A stretch of 64,000 bases of DNA, taken from positions 34,855-98,854 of the forward strand of contig NZ_BPFA01000017.1 of NCBI RefSeq assembly GCF_019655055.1. Reading direction: 5' to 3'. The notes beneath the pieces were generated by a model. The model searched no databases. It saw only the letters and a list, made by a program, of their open reading frames with translations, and was not told where the DNA came from. This DNA comes from Shewanella sp. MBTL60-112-B2. Its GTDB lineage: Bacteria; Pseudomonadota; Gammaproteobacteria; Enterobacterales; Shewanellaceae. Both the position numbers and the translations under genes were made by a program. This document shows, piece after piece, positions 54,948-64,000 of the stretch; within the stretch, counting starts at the first letter, position 1; the number at the start of each line of letters is the position of its first letter.

Positions 54948-55307
54948 TTAGTCGTGTTCTATCGGCAATTGTCGCCCAAGCCAAGCTTTATAACCACCTG
55001 ATAATGATACTACTTTCGTATAACCCATAACCTGAAGGTTGTTTGCTGCTAATGCTGAGCGATAACCGCCACCACAATATAAAACCAGCGGTGTATCTTT
55101 TTCAGGGAACAGGGTCTCAATATCTCTTTCGATAATCCCCCGCCCTAAATGCTGTGCATCAGGTAGGCGGCCTTGGTGCCACTCAGAGTCTTCTCTGACA
55201 TCGAGTAAAACCCAGCCTTGCATAGATTGGTATTGCTCAACTGTCACTTCAGTGATTTTAGGTAAAATACTTTCTACTAACGCTAGAAATGCGGGATTGT
55301 GTTTCAT
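54948..55307 (-). CDS. Rhodanese-domain protein
   Basis: 119-aa single rhodanese domain. The active-site loop is LYCGGGYRSALAA with the nucleophilic cysteine; WVLLDVREDSEWHQGRLPDAQHL is the CH2A-type motif. It probably transfers sulfane sulfur, but the acceptor is unknown. The start ATG overlaps the stop of the upstream DUF2007 gene by one base. The three-gene set DUF2007-rhodanese-siroheme synthase looks like an operon linked to sulfur metabolism. Confidence 0.9.
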   Translation of the reverse strand: MKHNPAFLALVESILPKITEVTVEQYQSMQGWVLLDVREDSEWHQGRLPDAQHLGRGIIERDIETLFPEKDTPLVLYCGGGYRSALAANNLQVMGYTKVVSLSGGYKAWLGRQLPIEHD

Positions 55308-55624
55308 TAACTGTACTTCTCACTACGTTCGGCGCTGCAATTCCAGCAGAGCTCGAAACTTGATTCATTAATTTCATGGCAATTAACACACTTCCACTTA
55401 GGACACTGTGCATTTAACGACGCCATCTGTTTCTTTGCAGACTCATACTGACTATCAGCAACCCACAACTCGACATTTTGAATGCCTGTTGGTAACTCAC
55501 CAACACCGCCTAACAAGGCCTCACCTTTTAACTCGACTTGAATGCCACTGGCCTCCAGCATGCCTTTCCAAGTATGAGCCTCTAGCAGGTTCCCTGCTGC
55601 AACCAAACGTGTTTGCTCTTCCAT
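55307..55624 (-). CDS. DUF2007 protein with C-terminal zinc ribbon
   Basis: 105 aa. The N-terminal DUF2007 domain (RLVAAGNLLEAHTWKGMLEASGIQVELKGEALLGGVGELP) is an ACT-like putative signal-transducing module. It is followed by a RanBP2-like zinc ribbon CVNCHEINESSFELCWNC (about 80-97). The domain pairing is seen in other Shewanella and Vibrio proteins as far as I recall. Role unknown. It overlaps the rhodanese gene by one base, so the two are coupled. Confidence 0.82.
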   Translation of the reverse strand: MEEQTRLVAAGNLLEAHTWKGMLEASGIQVELKGEALLGGVGELPTGIQNVELWVADSQYESAKKQMASLNAQCPKWKCVNCHEINESSFELCWNCSAERSEKYS

Positions 55625-55837
55625 GTTATTTCCTACTGCTATTGCTCTGTTGGCAATACTTCAATTAGCTCGATTTTAGCGCATTTCAAAAGTATTTTTA
55701 CATGCTACAGCTAAAACAATAAGCCTGTCGAGAGCTGTTTTTTCAAACAACATAAAACACTTACCCTAGGTTAATATGGTGGAGATTTGTACTTGATTTT
55801 GCAGAAAGTCAAACATAAGTAATATTGGTTTAGCCAT

Positions 55838-55865
55838 AAAAAAGCCACCTCTGCGGTGGCTTTTC
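55838..55865 (-). terminator. Intrinsic terminator of secF
   Basis: On the minus strand AAAAGCCACCGCA, GAGGTGGCTTTTTT, 14 nt after the secF stop. It ends the queA-tgt-yajC-secD-secF transcript. Confidence 0.9.
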
Positions 55866-55878
55866 AACGGAGAACAGA

Positions 55879-56826
55879 TTAAGGCATTAATGCGTCTTGA
55901 TCTGCACCTTCTTTTTCTATTTCAACTGGCATCATATGTTCACGATTGATACCAAGCTTAATAGCCAAGAAGCTCGCCACGTAGATTGATGAGAAAGTAC
56001 CCACAAAAATACCCATCAGCAAAGCGGTCGCAAAGCCGTGGATCATAGTGCCGCCTTTAAGGAACAAGGCTACGACCACAACTAGAGTGGTACCCGTTGT
56101 GATAATGGTACGACTCATGGTTTGAGTGATTGAAATATTCACCACTTCTTCAGGCAAGCTCTTACGTAGCTTAAGGAAGTTCTCTCGAATACGGTCAAAC
56201 ACAACGATGGTATCGTTAAGCGAGTAACCGACAACCGTTAATAGACCGGCTAATACAGTTAGATCAAACTCCAACTGTAAAATCGAGAATACACCCAGAG
56301 TAACAATCACGTCATGCGCCAAGGCGGCCACCGAACCTAGGGCTAAACGCCACTCGAAACGGAAAGATACGTAAATAAGAATACATATCAAGGCGACTAA
56401 AACTGCAAGTCCTCCCTGCTCTGCAAGCTCTTTACCCACTTGTGGGCCAACAAACTCGACACGCTTTTGAATAACTGATGAGTCAAGCTGAGTCACTGCA
56501 GCCATAACGTCATTAACTTGAACTTCGCTCTTAAAGTCATCTTTGACTGGAAGGCGAATAAGTACATCGCGGCTAGAACCGAAGTTCTGTACCAATGCAC
56601 CACCTACCGACTCACTGGACAGATTCGTACGAATTGCATTCAAATCAGCGGGCTTAGAGAACTCAAGCTCAACAACAGTACCACCGGTGAAGTCTAAGCC
56701 CCAGTTAATACCTTTTGTGGCTAAGGTAACAATCGAACCTAGCACTAACACAGCAGACAAAATACTGATAGGCAATGCGTGACGTAGGAAGTTGACTGTA
56801 CCTTTAACATTTAAAACCTGTAACAT
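55879..56826 (-). CDS. secF: Protein translocase subunit SecF
   Basis: 315-aa RND-like inner-membrane protein that with SecD pulls proteins across SecYEG using the proton gradient. Six transmembrane segments; the first is followed by GLDFTGGTVVELEFSKP, and the family stretch VGYSLNDTIVVFDRIRENF is in the C-terminal half. E. coli SecF is 323 aa. It follows secD by 12 nt. Confidence 0.96.
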   Translation of the reverse strand: MLQVLNVKGTVNFLRHALPISILSAVLVLGSIVTLATKGINWGLDFTGGTVVELEFSKPADLNAIRTNLSSESVGGALVQNFGSSRDVLIRLPVKDDFKSEVQVNDVMAAVTQLDSSVIQKRVEFVGPQVGKELAEQGGLAVLVALICILIYVSFRFEWRLALGSVAALAHDVIVTLGVFSILQLEFDLTVLAGLLTVVGYSLNDTIVVFDRIRENFLKLRKSLPEEVVNISITQTMSRTIITTGTTLVVVVALFLKGGTMIHGFATALLMGIFVGTFSSIYVASFLAIKLGINREHMMPVEIEKEGADQDALMP

Positions 56827-56838
56827 TTCAACTTCCCC

Positions 56839-58689
56839 TTAAATAGACAGTTTCTTCACGCGTTTACCACCCCATATCGCATTCACGATTGAGCGTGTAC
56901 CGACGATACAAGTAAACATAGAAGTAGCGATACCGATCATTAAGGTCACCGCGAAGCCTTTCACTGCACCCGTACCTACGGCAAATAAGATAAGCGCCGT
57001 CATAAAGGTCGTAATGTTCGCATCGGCGATAGTTGAGAATGCGTTACCGTATCCTTCATGAATCGCTTGCTGTACGCTACGGCCGTTACGAAGTTCTTCA
57101 CGAATACGTTCGTAAATAAGTACGTTACCGTCAACCGCCATACCGACAGTTAACACCATGCCGGCAATACCTGGCAGGGTTAATACAGCGCCTGGGATCA
57201 TAGACATAACGCCTACAACCATCACTAAGTTAGCTGTTAGCGCTAGATTAGCAATAAGACCAAAGCCACGGTAGTAAACCAACATGAAGATAAGGACAAC
57301 AGCCATACCCCAGATCATCGCCTGCATACCGTTTTCGATATTTTCCTTACCAAGGCTTGGACCAATGGTACGTTCTTCAACGATATATACAGGGGCGATT
57401 AGCGCACCAGCACGTAGCAATAATGCTAGATTCTGTGCTTCTGCATGCTCAAGACCTGTGATAACAAAGTTACGGCCAAGACGAGCTTGAATGGTAGCAA
57501 CCGAAATTACTTCCTCAATCTTCTTCATCTTAACGCTACCATCAGCATTCTTTTCACCGGTATCTTTATACTCGATAAATAGCGTTGCCATCGGGTTACC
57601 GATGTTGTCTTTAGTCACGTTTGAGAAAATTGAACCGCCTTTCGCATCAAGGTTAATTGCTACTTGAGGACGACTGTATTCGTCAAAACTTGGTTGTGCG
57701 CCTTGAATATGGTCACCGGTCAACATAACCGCTTTCTTCAAGACAACAGGGCCACCGCTGCGGCGCTGATAAAGCTCAGAACCTGCTGGTACACGGCCAC
57801 TCATAGCAGCCTGTACATCTGCTTTTTGGTCAACCATATGGAATTCAATCGATGCCGTCGCACTCAAAATTTCTTTTGCGCGAGCAGTATCTTGAACACC
57901 TGGTAACTCAACGATAATACGTTCAGCACCTTGACGTTGCACCACAGGTTCAGCTACACCTAGCTCGTTTACACGGTTACGTAGTGTAGTGATGTTTTGC
58001 TGTAGCGCTTCTTCTTTAACCTGCTTTAAATAAGCTTCACTTGGATTAGCAACAAGGACATAGTCATCGCCAACAGTCTTGTCTTGGAAGACCATGTCAT
58101 TGCTGCGAGACTTAAGAAAGTTTTCTGCTTTCGCTAAAGTCTCGGCATCGCGAAACTTAATCTCGATGCCTTTGGCGCCATTACGAATACCCGCGTAGCG
58201 AATTTTCTCAGCTCGTAAATCAGTTCTGAAGTCTGCAACCTTGGCTTCGGTCATCTTACGAATCGCTTCGCCCATGTCTACTTCCATCAAGAAGTGAACA
58301 CCACCGCGTAAATCCAAACCTAACTTCATCGGCGAGCCGCCCATGGCCTCTAGCCACTTTGGAGTCGCTGGAGCTAAGTTAAGTGCTACGGTGTACTTGT
58401 CGCCTAACGCATCGCTAATCGCTTCTTTAGCAAGTAATTGCTCTTCGCCATTATTTACACGTACTAACAACTGACCATTTTCAAGCTCAGAACGCTTTAC
58501 AGCGATCCCTTTGCTCTTTAATACTTCATTTACTGTCGACATAGTCGACGCTGAGACCTCTGCTCCTCGTGTGGCTACCACTTGAACTGCGTGGTCTTCA
58601 CCGAAAAGGTTTGGTATCGCATAGAATCCACCTATGGCGATGATTAACACCACCATTAGGTTTTTCCACATCGGGTATTTATTTAACAC
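56839..58689 (-). CDS. secD: Protein translocase subunit SecD
   Basis: 616-aa partner of SecF. TM1 (about 8-28) is followed by a large periplasmic domain with [47 protein letters not shown] and five further TM segments with [23 protein letters not shown]. Length equals E. coli SecD (615 aa). The start MLNKYPMWK uses GTG at 58689, with AGAGGG upstream; E. coli secD also starts with GTG. It follows yajC by 17 nt. Confidence 0.97.
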   Translation of the reverse strand: MLNKYPMWKNLMVVLIIAIGGFYAIPNLFGEDHAVQVVATRGAEVSASTMSTVNEVLKSKGIAVKRSELENGQLLVRVNNGEEQLLAKEAISDALGDKYTVALNLAPATPKWLEAMGGSPMKLGLDLRGGVHFLMEVDMGEAIRKMTEAKVADFRTDLRAEKIRYAGIRNGAKGIEIKFRDAETLAKAENFLKSRSNDMVFQDKTVGDDYVLVANPSEAYLKQVKEEALQQNITTLRNRVNELGVAEPVVQRQGAERIIVELPGVQDTARAKEILSATASIEFHMVDQKADVQAAMSGRVPAGSELYQRRSGGPVVLKKAVMLTGDHIQGAQPSFDEYSRPQVAINLDAKGGSIFSNVTKDNIGNPMATLFIEYKDTGEKNADGSVKMKKIEEVISVATIQARLGRNFVITGLEHAEAQNLALLLRAGALIAPVYIVEERTIGPSLGKENIENGMQAMIWGMAVVLIFMLVYYRGFGLIANLALTANLVMVVGVMSMIPGAVLTLPGIAGMVLTVGMAVDGNVLIYERIREELRNGRSVQQAIHEGYGNAFSTIADANITTFMTALILFAVGTGAVKGFAVTLMIGIATSMFTCIVGTRSIVNAIWGGKRVKKLSI

Positions 58690-58706
58690 GCCATCGCCCT
58701 CTTGGC

Positions 58707-59039
58707 TTAAAGTGACTTAATAGAGCCTTTTGGCAATACGGCCGCGATATAATCCTTCTTAATCGTGATTTCGCTAGTCTCATTGATAGCCAACAACACG
58801 TAGTCGTTTTCATCACTGATCTTAGCGATCTTGCCTAGAATACCGCCGCTTGTTAGCACTTCATCACCTTTGCTCAAAGAGCTCATTAGGTTCTTGTGCT
58901 CTTTAACACGCTTAGATTGTGGACGGAAAATCATGAAGTAAAAAATTAGGCCAAAGATGACCAACATGAAAATCAATTCCATCGTACCACCAGCGCCACC
59001 AACAGGTGCATCAGCTGCATATGCGTTTGAAATAAACAT
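58707..59039 (-). CDS. yajC: Sec translocon accessory protein YajC
   Basis: 110-aa single-pass membrane protein with a TM at about 18-37 ([25 protein letters not shown]) and a KOW-like cytoplasmic domain ([21 protein letters not shown]). It matches E. coli YajC (110 aa), which associates with SecDF and AcrB. It lies between tgt and secD. Confidence 0.96.
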   Translation of the reverse strand: MFISNAYAADAPVGGAGGTMELIFMLVIFGLIFYFMIFRPQSKRVKEHKNLMSSLSKGDEVLTSGGILGKIAKISDENDYVLLAINETSEITIKKDYIAAVLPKGSIKSL

Positions 59040-59069
59040 AGTATTCTCTTCTTATTGTCTGAGTAAAAA

Positions 59070-60206
<1,137 letters not shown>

Positions 60207-60335
60207 TCACCTCGCCAGATAAACAGTCTGACCTGAGTTAACTCAAGTATTTGAGTCTAAGACTATGACAAACATAAGGCCAAACAATTCAGTATCAACC
60301 CTAAAATGCCAAAATATGCATTAAATCTGCGGATA

Positions 60336-60372
60336 AAAAAATACCCACTTCATATTATGAACTGGGTATTTT
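60336..60372 (-). terminator. Hairpin after queA, partial terminator
   Basis: On the minus strand AAATACCCAGTTCATA pairs with TATGAAGTGGGTATTTTTTT (one C-C mismatch in the stem). It lies 17 nt after the queA stop, before tgt, and may reduce read-through from queA into tgt. Confidence 0.7.
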
Positions 60373-60388
60373 AAAGCAATTTGGATAA

Positions 60389-61426
60389 TTAGTTCGCTTT
60401 TTTGGTCACAAACATGGCGTCGCCATAGCTAAAGAAGCGGTATTTTTGAGCGATCGCGTGCTGATAGGCGTTTTTTACCTCATCAAAGCCTGCGAAGGCA
60501 CTCAGCAACATAATCAAGGTCGACTCTGGTAGATGGAAGTTTGTCACCATAGCATCGATAATTTGGAACTGATAACCAGGGTAAATAAAGATGTCGGTGT
60601 CACCACTGAAAGCTTGCAATTGCTCAGGTGAAGCTTTGGCAGCACTTTCTAATGAACGCACTGATGTCGTACCGACGGCAATAACACGATTGCCTCTGGC
60701 CTTTGTTTCAGCAATCAAGTCGACAACATCTTGAGACACTTCAGCCCATTCAGAATGCATTTTATGATCAAGGATATTGTCAACGCGTACAGGCTGGAAG
60801 GTGCCCGCACCTACATGTAAGGTAACAAAAGCCGTGTTCACGCCTTTATCTTTTAACTTTGCCAGCATGGCATCATCAAAATGTAAACCGGCAGTCGGTG
60901 CAGCTACTGCGCCGGGGTTTTGATTATAAACCGTTTGGTAGCGCTCTTTGTCGGCATCTTCGTCGGGTCTATCTATATATGGCGGAAGTGGCATATGGCC
61001 AACTTCTTCAAGCACCTCTAAGATAGTCTTATCACTTTGCAGTTCGAGTTCAAACAATGCATCATGTCTGGCGACCATCACCATCTCATAGCCACCATCA
61101 AGGCAGATAATAGAATCCACTTTAGGCGATTTAGAACAACGCACATGAGCCAGCACTCGCTTGTCATCAAGCATACGCTCAACCAAGATCTCTAGCTTAC
61201 CACCAGATTGCTTAGTGCCAAACATACGTGCAGGGATAACCCGAGTGTTATTGAACACCATCAAATCGCCTGGATTAACTTGCTCCAAAATATCGGTAAA
61301 TTGCAGATCTGCCAACTGACCGCTATTACCGTCAAGGGATAGCAATCGGGACGCTGTCCGCTCTGCCGTTGGGTAACGGGCAATTAACTCATCTGGGAGT
61401 TCAAAAGAAAAATCTGCAACGCGCAT
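60389..61426 (-). CDS. queA: S-adenosylmethionine:tRNA ribosyltransferase-isomerase
   Basis: 345-aa enzyme that turns preQ1 in tRNA into epoxyqueuosine using SAM ribose. Segments [61 protein letters not shown] and [19 protein letters not shown] are diagnostic. E. coli QueA is 356 aa. It is the first gene of the queA-tgt-yajC-secDF series and divergent, through a small basic gene, from acpH. Confidence 0.97.
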   Translation of the reverse strand: MRVADFSFELPDELIARYPTAERTASRLLSLDGNSGQLADLQFTDILEQVNPGDLMVFNNTRVIPARMFGTKQSGGKLEILVERMLDDKRVLAHVRCSKSPKVDSIICLDGGYEMVMVARHDALFELELQSDKTILEVLEEVGHMPLPPYIDRPDEDADKERYQTVYNQNPGAVAAPTAGLHFDDAMLAKLKDKGVNTAFVTLHVGAGTFQPVRVDNILDHKMHSEWAEVSQDVVDLIAETKARGNRVIAVGTTSVRSLESAAKASPEQLQAFSGDTDIFIYPGYQFQIIDAMVTNFHLPESTLIMLLSAFAGFDEVKNAYQHAIAQKYRFFSYGDAMFVTKKAN

Positions 61427-61543
61427 TGAAAGTCTCTACTGTGTCTAAATCGGCCGCTAGTCTATGACTAGAGCCGAAGAAGATCAACAATCCGATCCTA
61501 AAAAACGCCCTATATCTGGTATTACTGCAATAAAAGCAGAATA

Positions 61544-61717
61544 TTAATTAAACGATTTAAATTTCTTAGGCTGCTTCTGAGTCGTATTGCTCGTAGTTTT
61601 GCTATCTAAATCTTCAATACGATAGCGGTGCTGAGCGTAGGGAATATCAATTTCGACTTTTTTTCGTCTAACTTGAGCGCTGCGGCCCAACTTTCGGGTT
61701 AACCAGTTCCACATCAT
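61544..61717 (-). CDS. 57-aa basic protein of unknown function
   Basis: 57 codons: MMWNWLTRKLGRSAQVRRKKVEID..., a central acidic patch (YRIEDLDSK) and a C-terminal KKFKSFN. It has GAGG and AAGG upstream of a double ATG (61717 and 61714). No membrane segment and no recognised domain. It lies between queA and acpH, on the queA strand and upstream of queA. Being compact, charged and preceded by a ribosome binding site, it is probably genuine; I cannot assign a role. Confidence 0.6.
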   Translation of the reverse strand: MMWNWLTRKLGRSAQVRRKKVEIDIPYAQHRYRIEDLDSKTTSNTTQKQPKKFKSFN

Positions 61718-61872
61718 CCTTGATCCTCAAACCGTTTTATTGGTGGGTATATTGCTATTTTACGACGCACATCCTTTTGGAAAGCCTTAAATATTGAATT
61801 ATCTCAATAAAGAATTTCCTTCGCATCGCTCTGCATGATACCGTGAAGTATGCGAATCACCAAGTATAAAAT

Positions 61873-62466
61873 ATGAACTTTCTTGCACACCTGCACCTTG
61901 CAGACAATAGCCAAACTTCAATGGCAGCCAATATTGCCGGCGACTTTGCAAAAGGCAGTATTGGGCACTTCCCTAAACATCTTCAGCAAGGAATATGGCT
62001 TCACCGTCAAATAGACCAACTCACAGACAGCCATGAAATAACCAAAGAGCTTTTAAGTTTATTCCCCAAAACGTTAACCCGCGCGGCACCTATTATCATC
62101 GATCTCAGTTTTGACCATATGCTGGCAAAATACTGGGACGAGTATCATAACCAAACTCTTGAAGACTTTGCGACTATGGCCTACAACGCCATTGATGAGT
62201 GTGAAGATCTCCCCGAGCAATTGCTATCGATTGCCCCAAAAATCCGTCAAGAGAACTGGCTTGTTGCCTATCAAACCCGTGAAGGACTCAATCAAACCCT
62301 TACCTCTGTTGCTAAGCGAGTTTCTAAACCCGAGATTTTTAACGGCGCTCAAGAATGCGTAAAAAAACTTGATACCGAGATAGAGATTGCCTTTCGCACT
62401 TTTTATCCTCAACTAATGGCCTATAGCCGTTTATGGACACGTAACACTCCACCTGAGTATCTGTAA
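61873..62466 (+). CDS. acpH: Acyl carrier protein phosphodiesterase
   Basis: 197-aa HD-like phosphodiesterase that removes 4'-phosphopantetheine from ACP. MNFLAHLHLADNSQTSMAANIAGDFAKGS at the N-terminus, GIWLHRQIDQLTDSHE and IIDLSFDHMLAKYWDEYH are family motifs. Length equals E. coli AcpH/YajB (193 aa). It is divergent from queA as in E. coli, where yajB adjoins queA-tgt-yajC-secDF. Confidence 0.95.
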   Translation: MNFLAHLHLADNSQTSMAANIAGDFAKGSIGHFPKHLQQGIWLHRQIDQLTDSHEITKELLSLFPKTLTRAAPIIIDLSFDHMLAKYWDEYHNQTLEDFATMAYNAIDECEDLPEQLLSIAPKIRQENWLVAYQTREGLNQTLTSVAKRVSKPEIFNGAQECVKKLDTEIEIAFRTFYPQLMAYSRLWTRNTPPEYL

Positions 62467-62602
62467 GCACTTATAGCCTTCCTTTAGTGGCTTAGATTAA
62501 CTCCTCAGATTAGTTTAAGCCACGTTGCAGCTCCCTCTTTAAATTAAGTACATGTCTTAACGCTAAGTATTTTGCTAGAATTGCGCCGCAATAGGAGAAC
62601 TC

Positions 62603-63256
62603 ATGCAAATATTTAGCTATCAGCCCCCCAGTATTCCTTGGTTAGATATCCGTTATCTCGACCGAGATATTATCGTTATCAATAAGCCATCAGGCTTGCT
62701 ATCTAATCCAGGTATCGCTGAATATACTCACGATTGTGCTCTCACACGCCTGCAGCAACGATTTAAAGACTGCATACTCGTGCACCGCTTAGATTGCGCA
62801 ACGTCAGGCATCATGGTGTTTGCCCGTAATAAGAAAGCCGAGTCAAGCCTCAAAACCCAGTTTCAAGATAGGCGTACAGAGAAAACTTACATCGCTGAAG
62901 TTGACGGTATACTCGAGCAGCAAAGTGGTGTGATTGAATTGTCTATTGCTGCAGATAAGCTCAATCCACCAAAGCAAATAGTCAATGAGTTAGGTAAGAG
63001 CGCGATAACCCATTTTAAAGTGTTACAACAAAAATCTAGCAGCACTCTTGTTGAACTAAAACCTGTTACGGGTAGAACACACCAGCTAAGGGTGCATATG
63101 TTAGCGCTAGGTCATCCCATTTTAGGCGATGATTTTTATGGTAATGAGCAAGTGATAAATGCAGCCAAACGCTTGCAGTTGCATGCACAAAGCTTAAGCT
63201 TTACTCATCCGTATTCTGGTAAAGCAATGCACTTTAACAGTGTGCCCCCATTCTAA
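62603..63256 (+). CDS. rluA: Dual-specificity rRNA/tRNA pseudouridine synthase RluA
   Basis: 217-aa pseudouridine synthase. The catalytic aspartate is Asp64 in VHRLDCATSGIMVFA (also residue 64 in E. coli RluA); KTYIAEVDG and LKPVTGRTHQLRVHMLALGHPILGDDFYG complete the family. Start MQIFSYQPPSIPWLDIRYLD and length (E. coli 219 aa) favour RluA over RluC or RluD, which have an S4 domain. It modifies U746 of 23S rRNA and U32 of some tRNAs in E. coli. AGGAG precedes the ATG. Confidence 0.93.
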   Translation: MQIFSYQPPSIPWLDIRYLDRDIIVINKPSGLLSNPGIAEYTHDCALTRLQQRFKDCILVHRLDCATSGIMVFARNKKAESSLKTQFQDRRTEKTYIAEVDGILEQQSGVIELSIAADKLNPPKQIVNELGKSAITHFKVLQQKSSSTLVELKPVTGRTHQLRVHMLALGHPILGDDFYGNEQVINAAKRLQLHAQSLSFTHPYSGKAMHFNSVPPF

Positions 63257-63340
63257 TCACGACTCATTAGTACTCACTTACTCATATAGCAATGCCAATC
63301 TTGCCACTGCTAATTTAAGTTACTGCTAATTAAAATCACT

Positions 63341-63364
63341 AAAAAAGGGGCATAGCCCCTTTTA
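63341..63364 (+). terminator. Intrinsic terminator of rluA
   Basis: AAAAAAGGGGC, AT loop, GCCCCTTTTA: short GC-rich stem with A/T flanks. It may also end the convergent gene at 63430. Confidence 0.85.
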
Positions 63365-63429
63365 TGTTTTCAACAGTCTAATGCTGGTTTGACTAGCTAG
63401 CCGCGCCAATATTAAGTGGCGGTTAGGGA

Positions 63430-63840
63430 CTAAGCCGCCTCGACGTTAATCTTGGCTGTGTAATAGCAATTAGTTGAATTACAGAATTTTAGTTCGTTAT
63501 CTGTAGTCAACATAAAGTATTCACCAAAAATATTACCGCCCTTGTCTTCTAGTTTTGTGCCTTCCTCGGTCTCTTCAGAGGTCATCTCATCCAAGCTGTG
63601 GCAACCATCTAAATACCAAGTCTCAAGATAATACTTACCCAATTGTTTATACAAGGTAATCTTATCGCCGAGCAGTGGGCGCTCATCTATCCAACGGCCT
63701 ACTACTTCACGAGAGCTAAGTTCATCCTCTCGCCAAGACAGACGTCTACGCTTTTCAACTACTGACATTTCCATCTCCTTGAGTTTCGATTCTCTCTCAA
63801 TTTGAATAACTTCTTCTGTCCTATTGCGCACAAGTGTCAT
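63430..63840 (-). CDS. Hypothetical protein
   Basis: 136 aa, soluble, charged. The N-terminus is helical and rich in Arg/Glu (RTEEVIQIERESKLKEMEM). The C-terminal part is beta-like with aromatic residues (YKQLGKYYLETWYLDGCHSL, GGNIFGEYFMLTTDNELKFCNSTNCYYTAKI). GGAGAAG lies before the ATG at 63840. No signal peptide, TM segment or recognised domain. Convergent with rluA. Confidence 0.65.
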   Translation of the reverse strand: MTLVRNRTEEVIQIERESKLKEMEMSVVEKRRRLSWREDELSSREVVGRWIDERPLLGDKITLYKQLGKYYLETWYLDGCHSLDEMTSEETEEGTKLEDKGGNIFGEYFMLTTDNELKFCNSTNCYYTAKINVEAA

Positions 63841-64000
63841 CTGTTAGTCTTCTCCATTAAAAAGCGTTTGTAATATTTTTGTTAACCAAATCAGTTGTAA
63901 ACAAAGAAAGCAATCACAATGATACAGCCACCTTTTAGTAAAAAGTGTATCGCAATCAAAAATTAAAAACGCGATATAAATCACTTTCTATGCATTACTT

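Overview
The window looks like a chromosomal housekeeping segment of a Shewanella-type gammaproteobacterium. That placement is an inference from gene order and protein resemblance remembered from this group; no search was run. Nearly every gene is a single-copy core gene. There is no prophage, rRNA, tRNA, CRISPR array or transposase gene. Accessory signal is confined to small genes, a short modified-peptide operon, a MITE-like repeat pair and regulatory sites.

Layout. 0-16 kb: nagZ-ycfP (ycfP runs off the left edge), sdaA, cysB, a membrane-anchored unknown, topA, astB, a large Ig-like surface lipoprotein, a dicarboxylate/amino-acid symporter and a maltose-acetyltransferase-like gene. 14.8-28.9 kb: a block matching the E. 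coli order ybaN-apt-dnaX-ybaB-recR-htpG-adk-hemH-gsk. Here cnoX (ybbN) sits between htpG and adk, and two unknown genes sit between ybaB and recR. dnaX carries an almost textbook programmed -1 frameshift signal. 28.9-31.2 kb: a 39-codon membrane-peptide gene behind a perfect FNR/EtrA-type box, then an hvfABC/bufferin-type operon (12 EGKCG motifs in the precursor, a DUF692/MNIO enzyme and a DUF2063 partner). 31.6-38.5 kb: dusC, a DksA-like zinc-finger gene, a TonB-dependent receptor, ndk, a 54-aa histidine-rich membrane peptide, and two copies of a terminal-inverted-repeat element. 38.6-46.6 kb: iscX and the iscRSUA-hscBA-fdx Fe-S operon with an IscR type-1 operator, then cysE and trmJ. 46.7-53.3 kb: suhB, psiE (perfect CRP box), a PilZ protein, yecH, and a btsS-btsR two-component system followed by a short CstA-family transporter whose upstream region has three helically phased ACCGCT repeats. 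53.3-64 kb: yaeQ, a Met8p-type siroheme synthase, a rhodanese, a DUF2007 protein, secF-secD-yajC-tgt-queA, a 57-aa basic protein, acpH, rluA and an unknown.

The most interesting items are the HvfA-type copper/thiol peptide operon, the dnaX frameshift (predicted 690-aa gamma and 960-aa tau), the FNR-box small membrane protein, and the BtsR-like operator triplet. Functional calls rest on recognised motifs and family resemblance.
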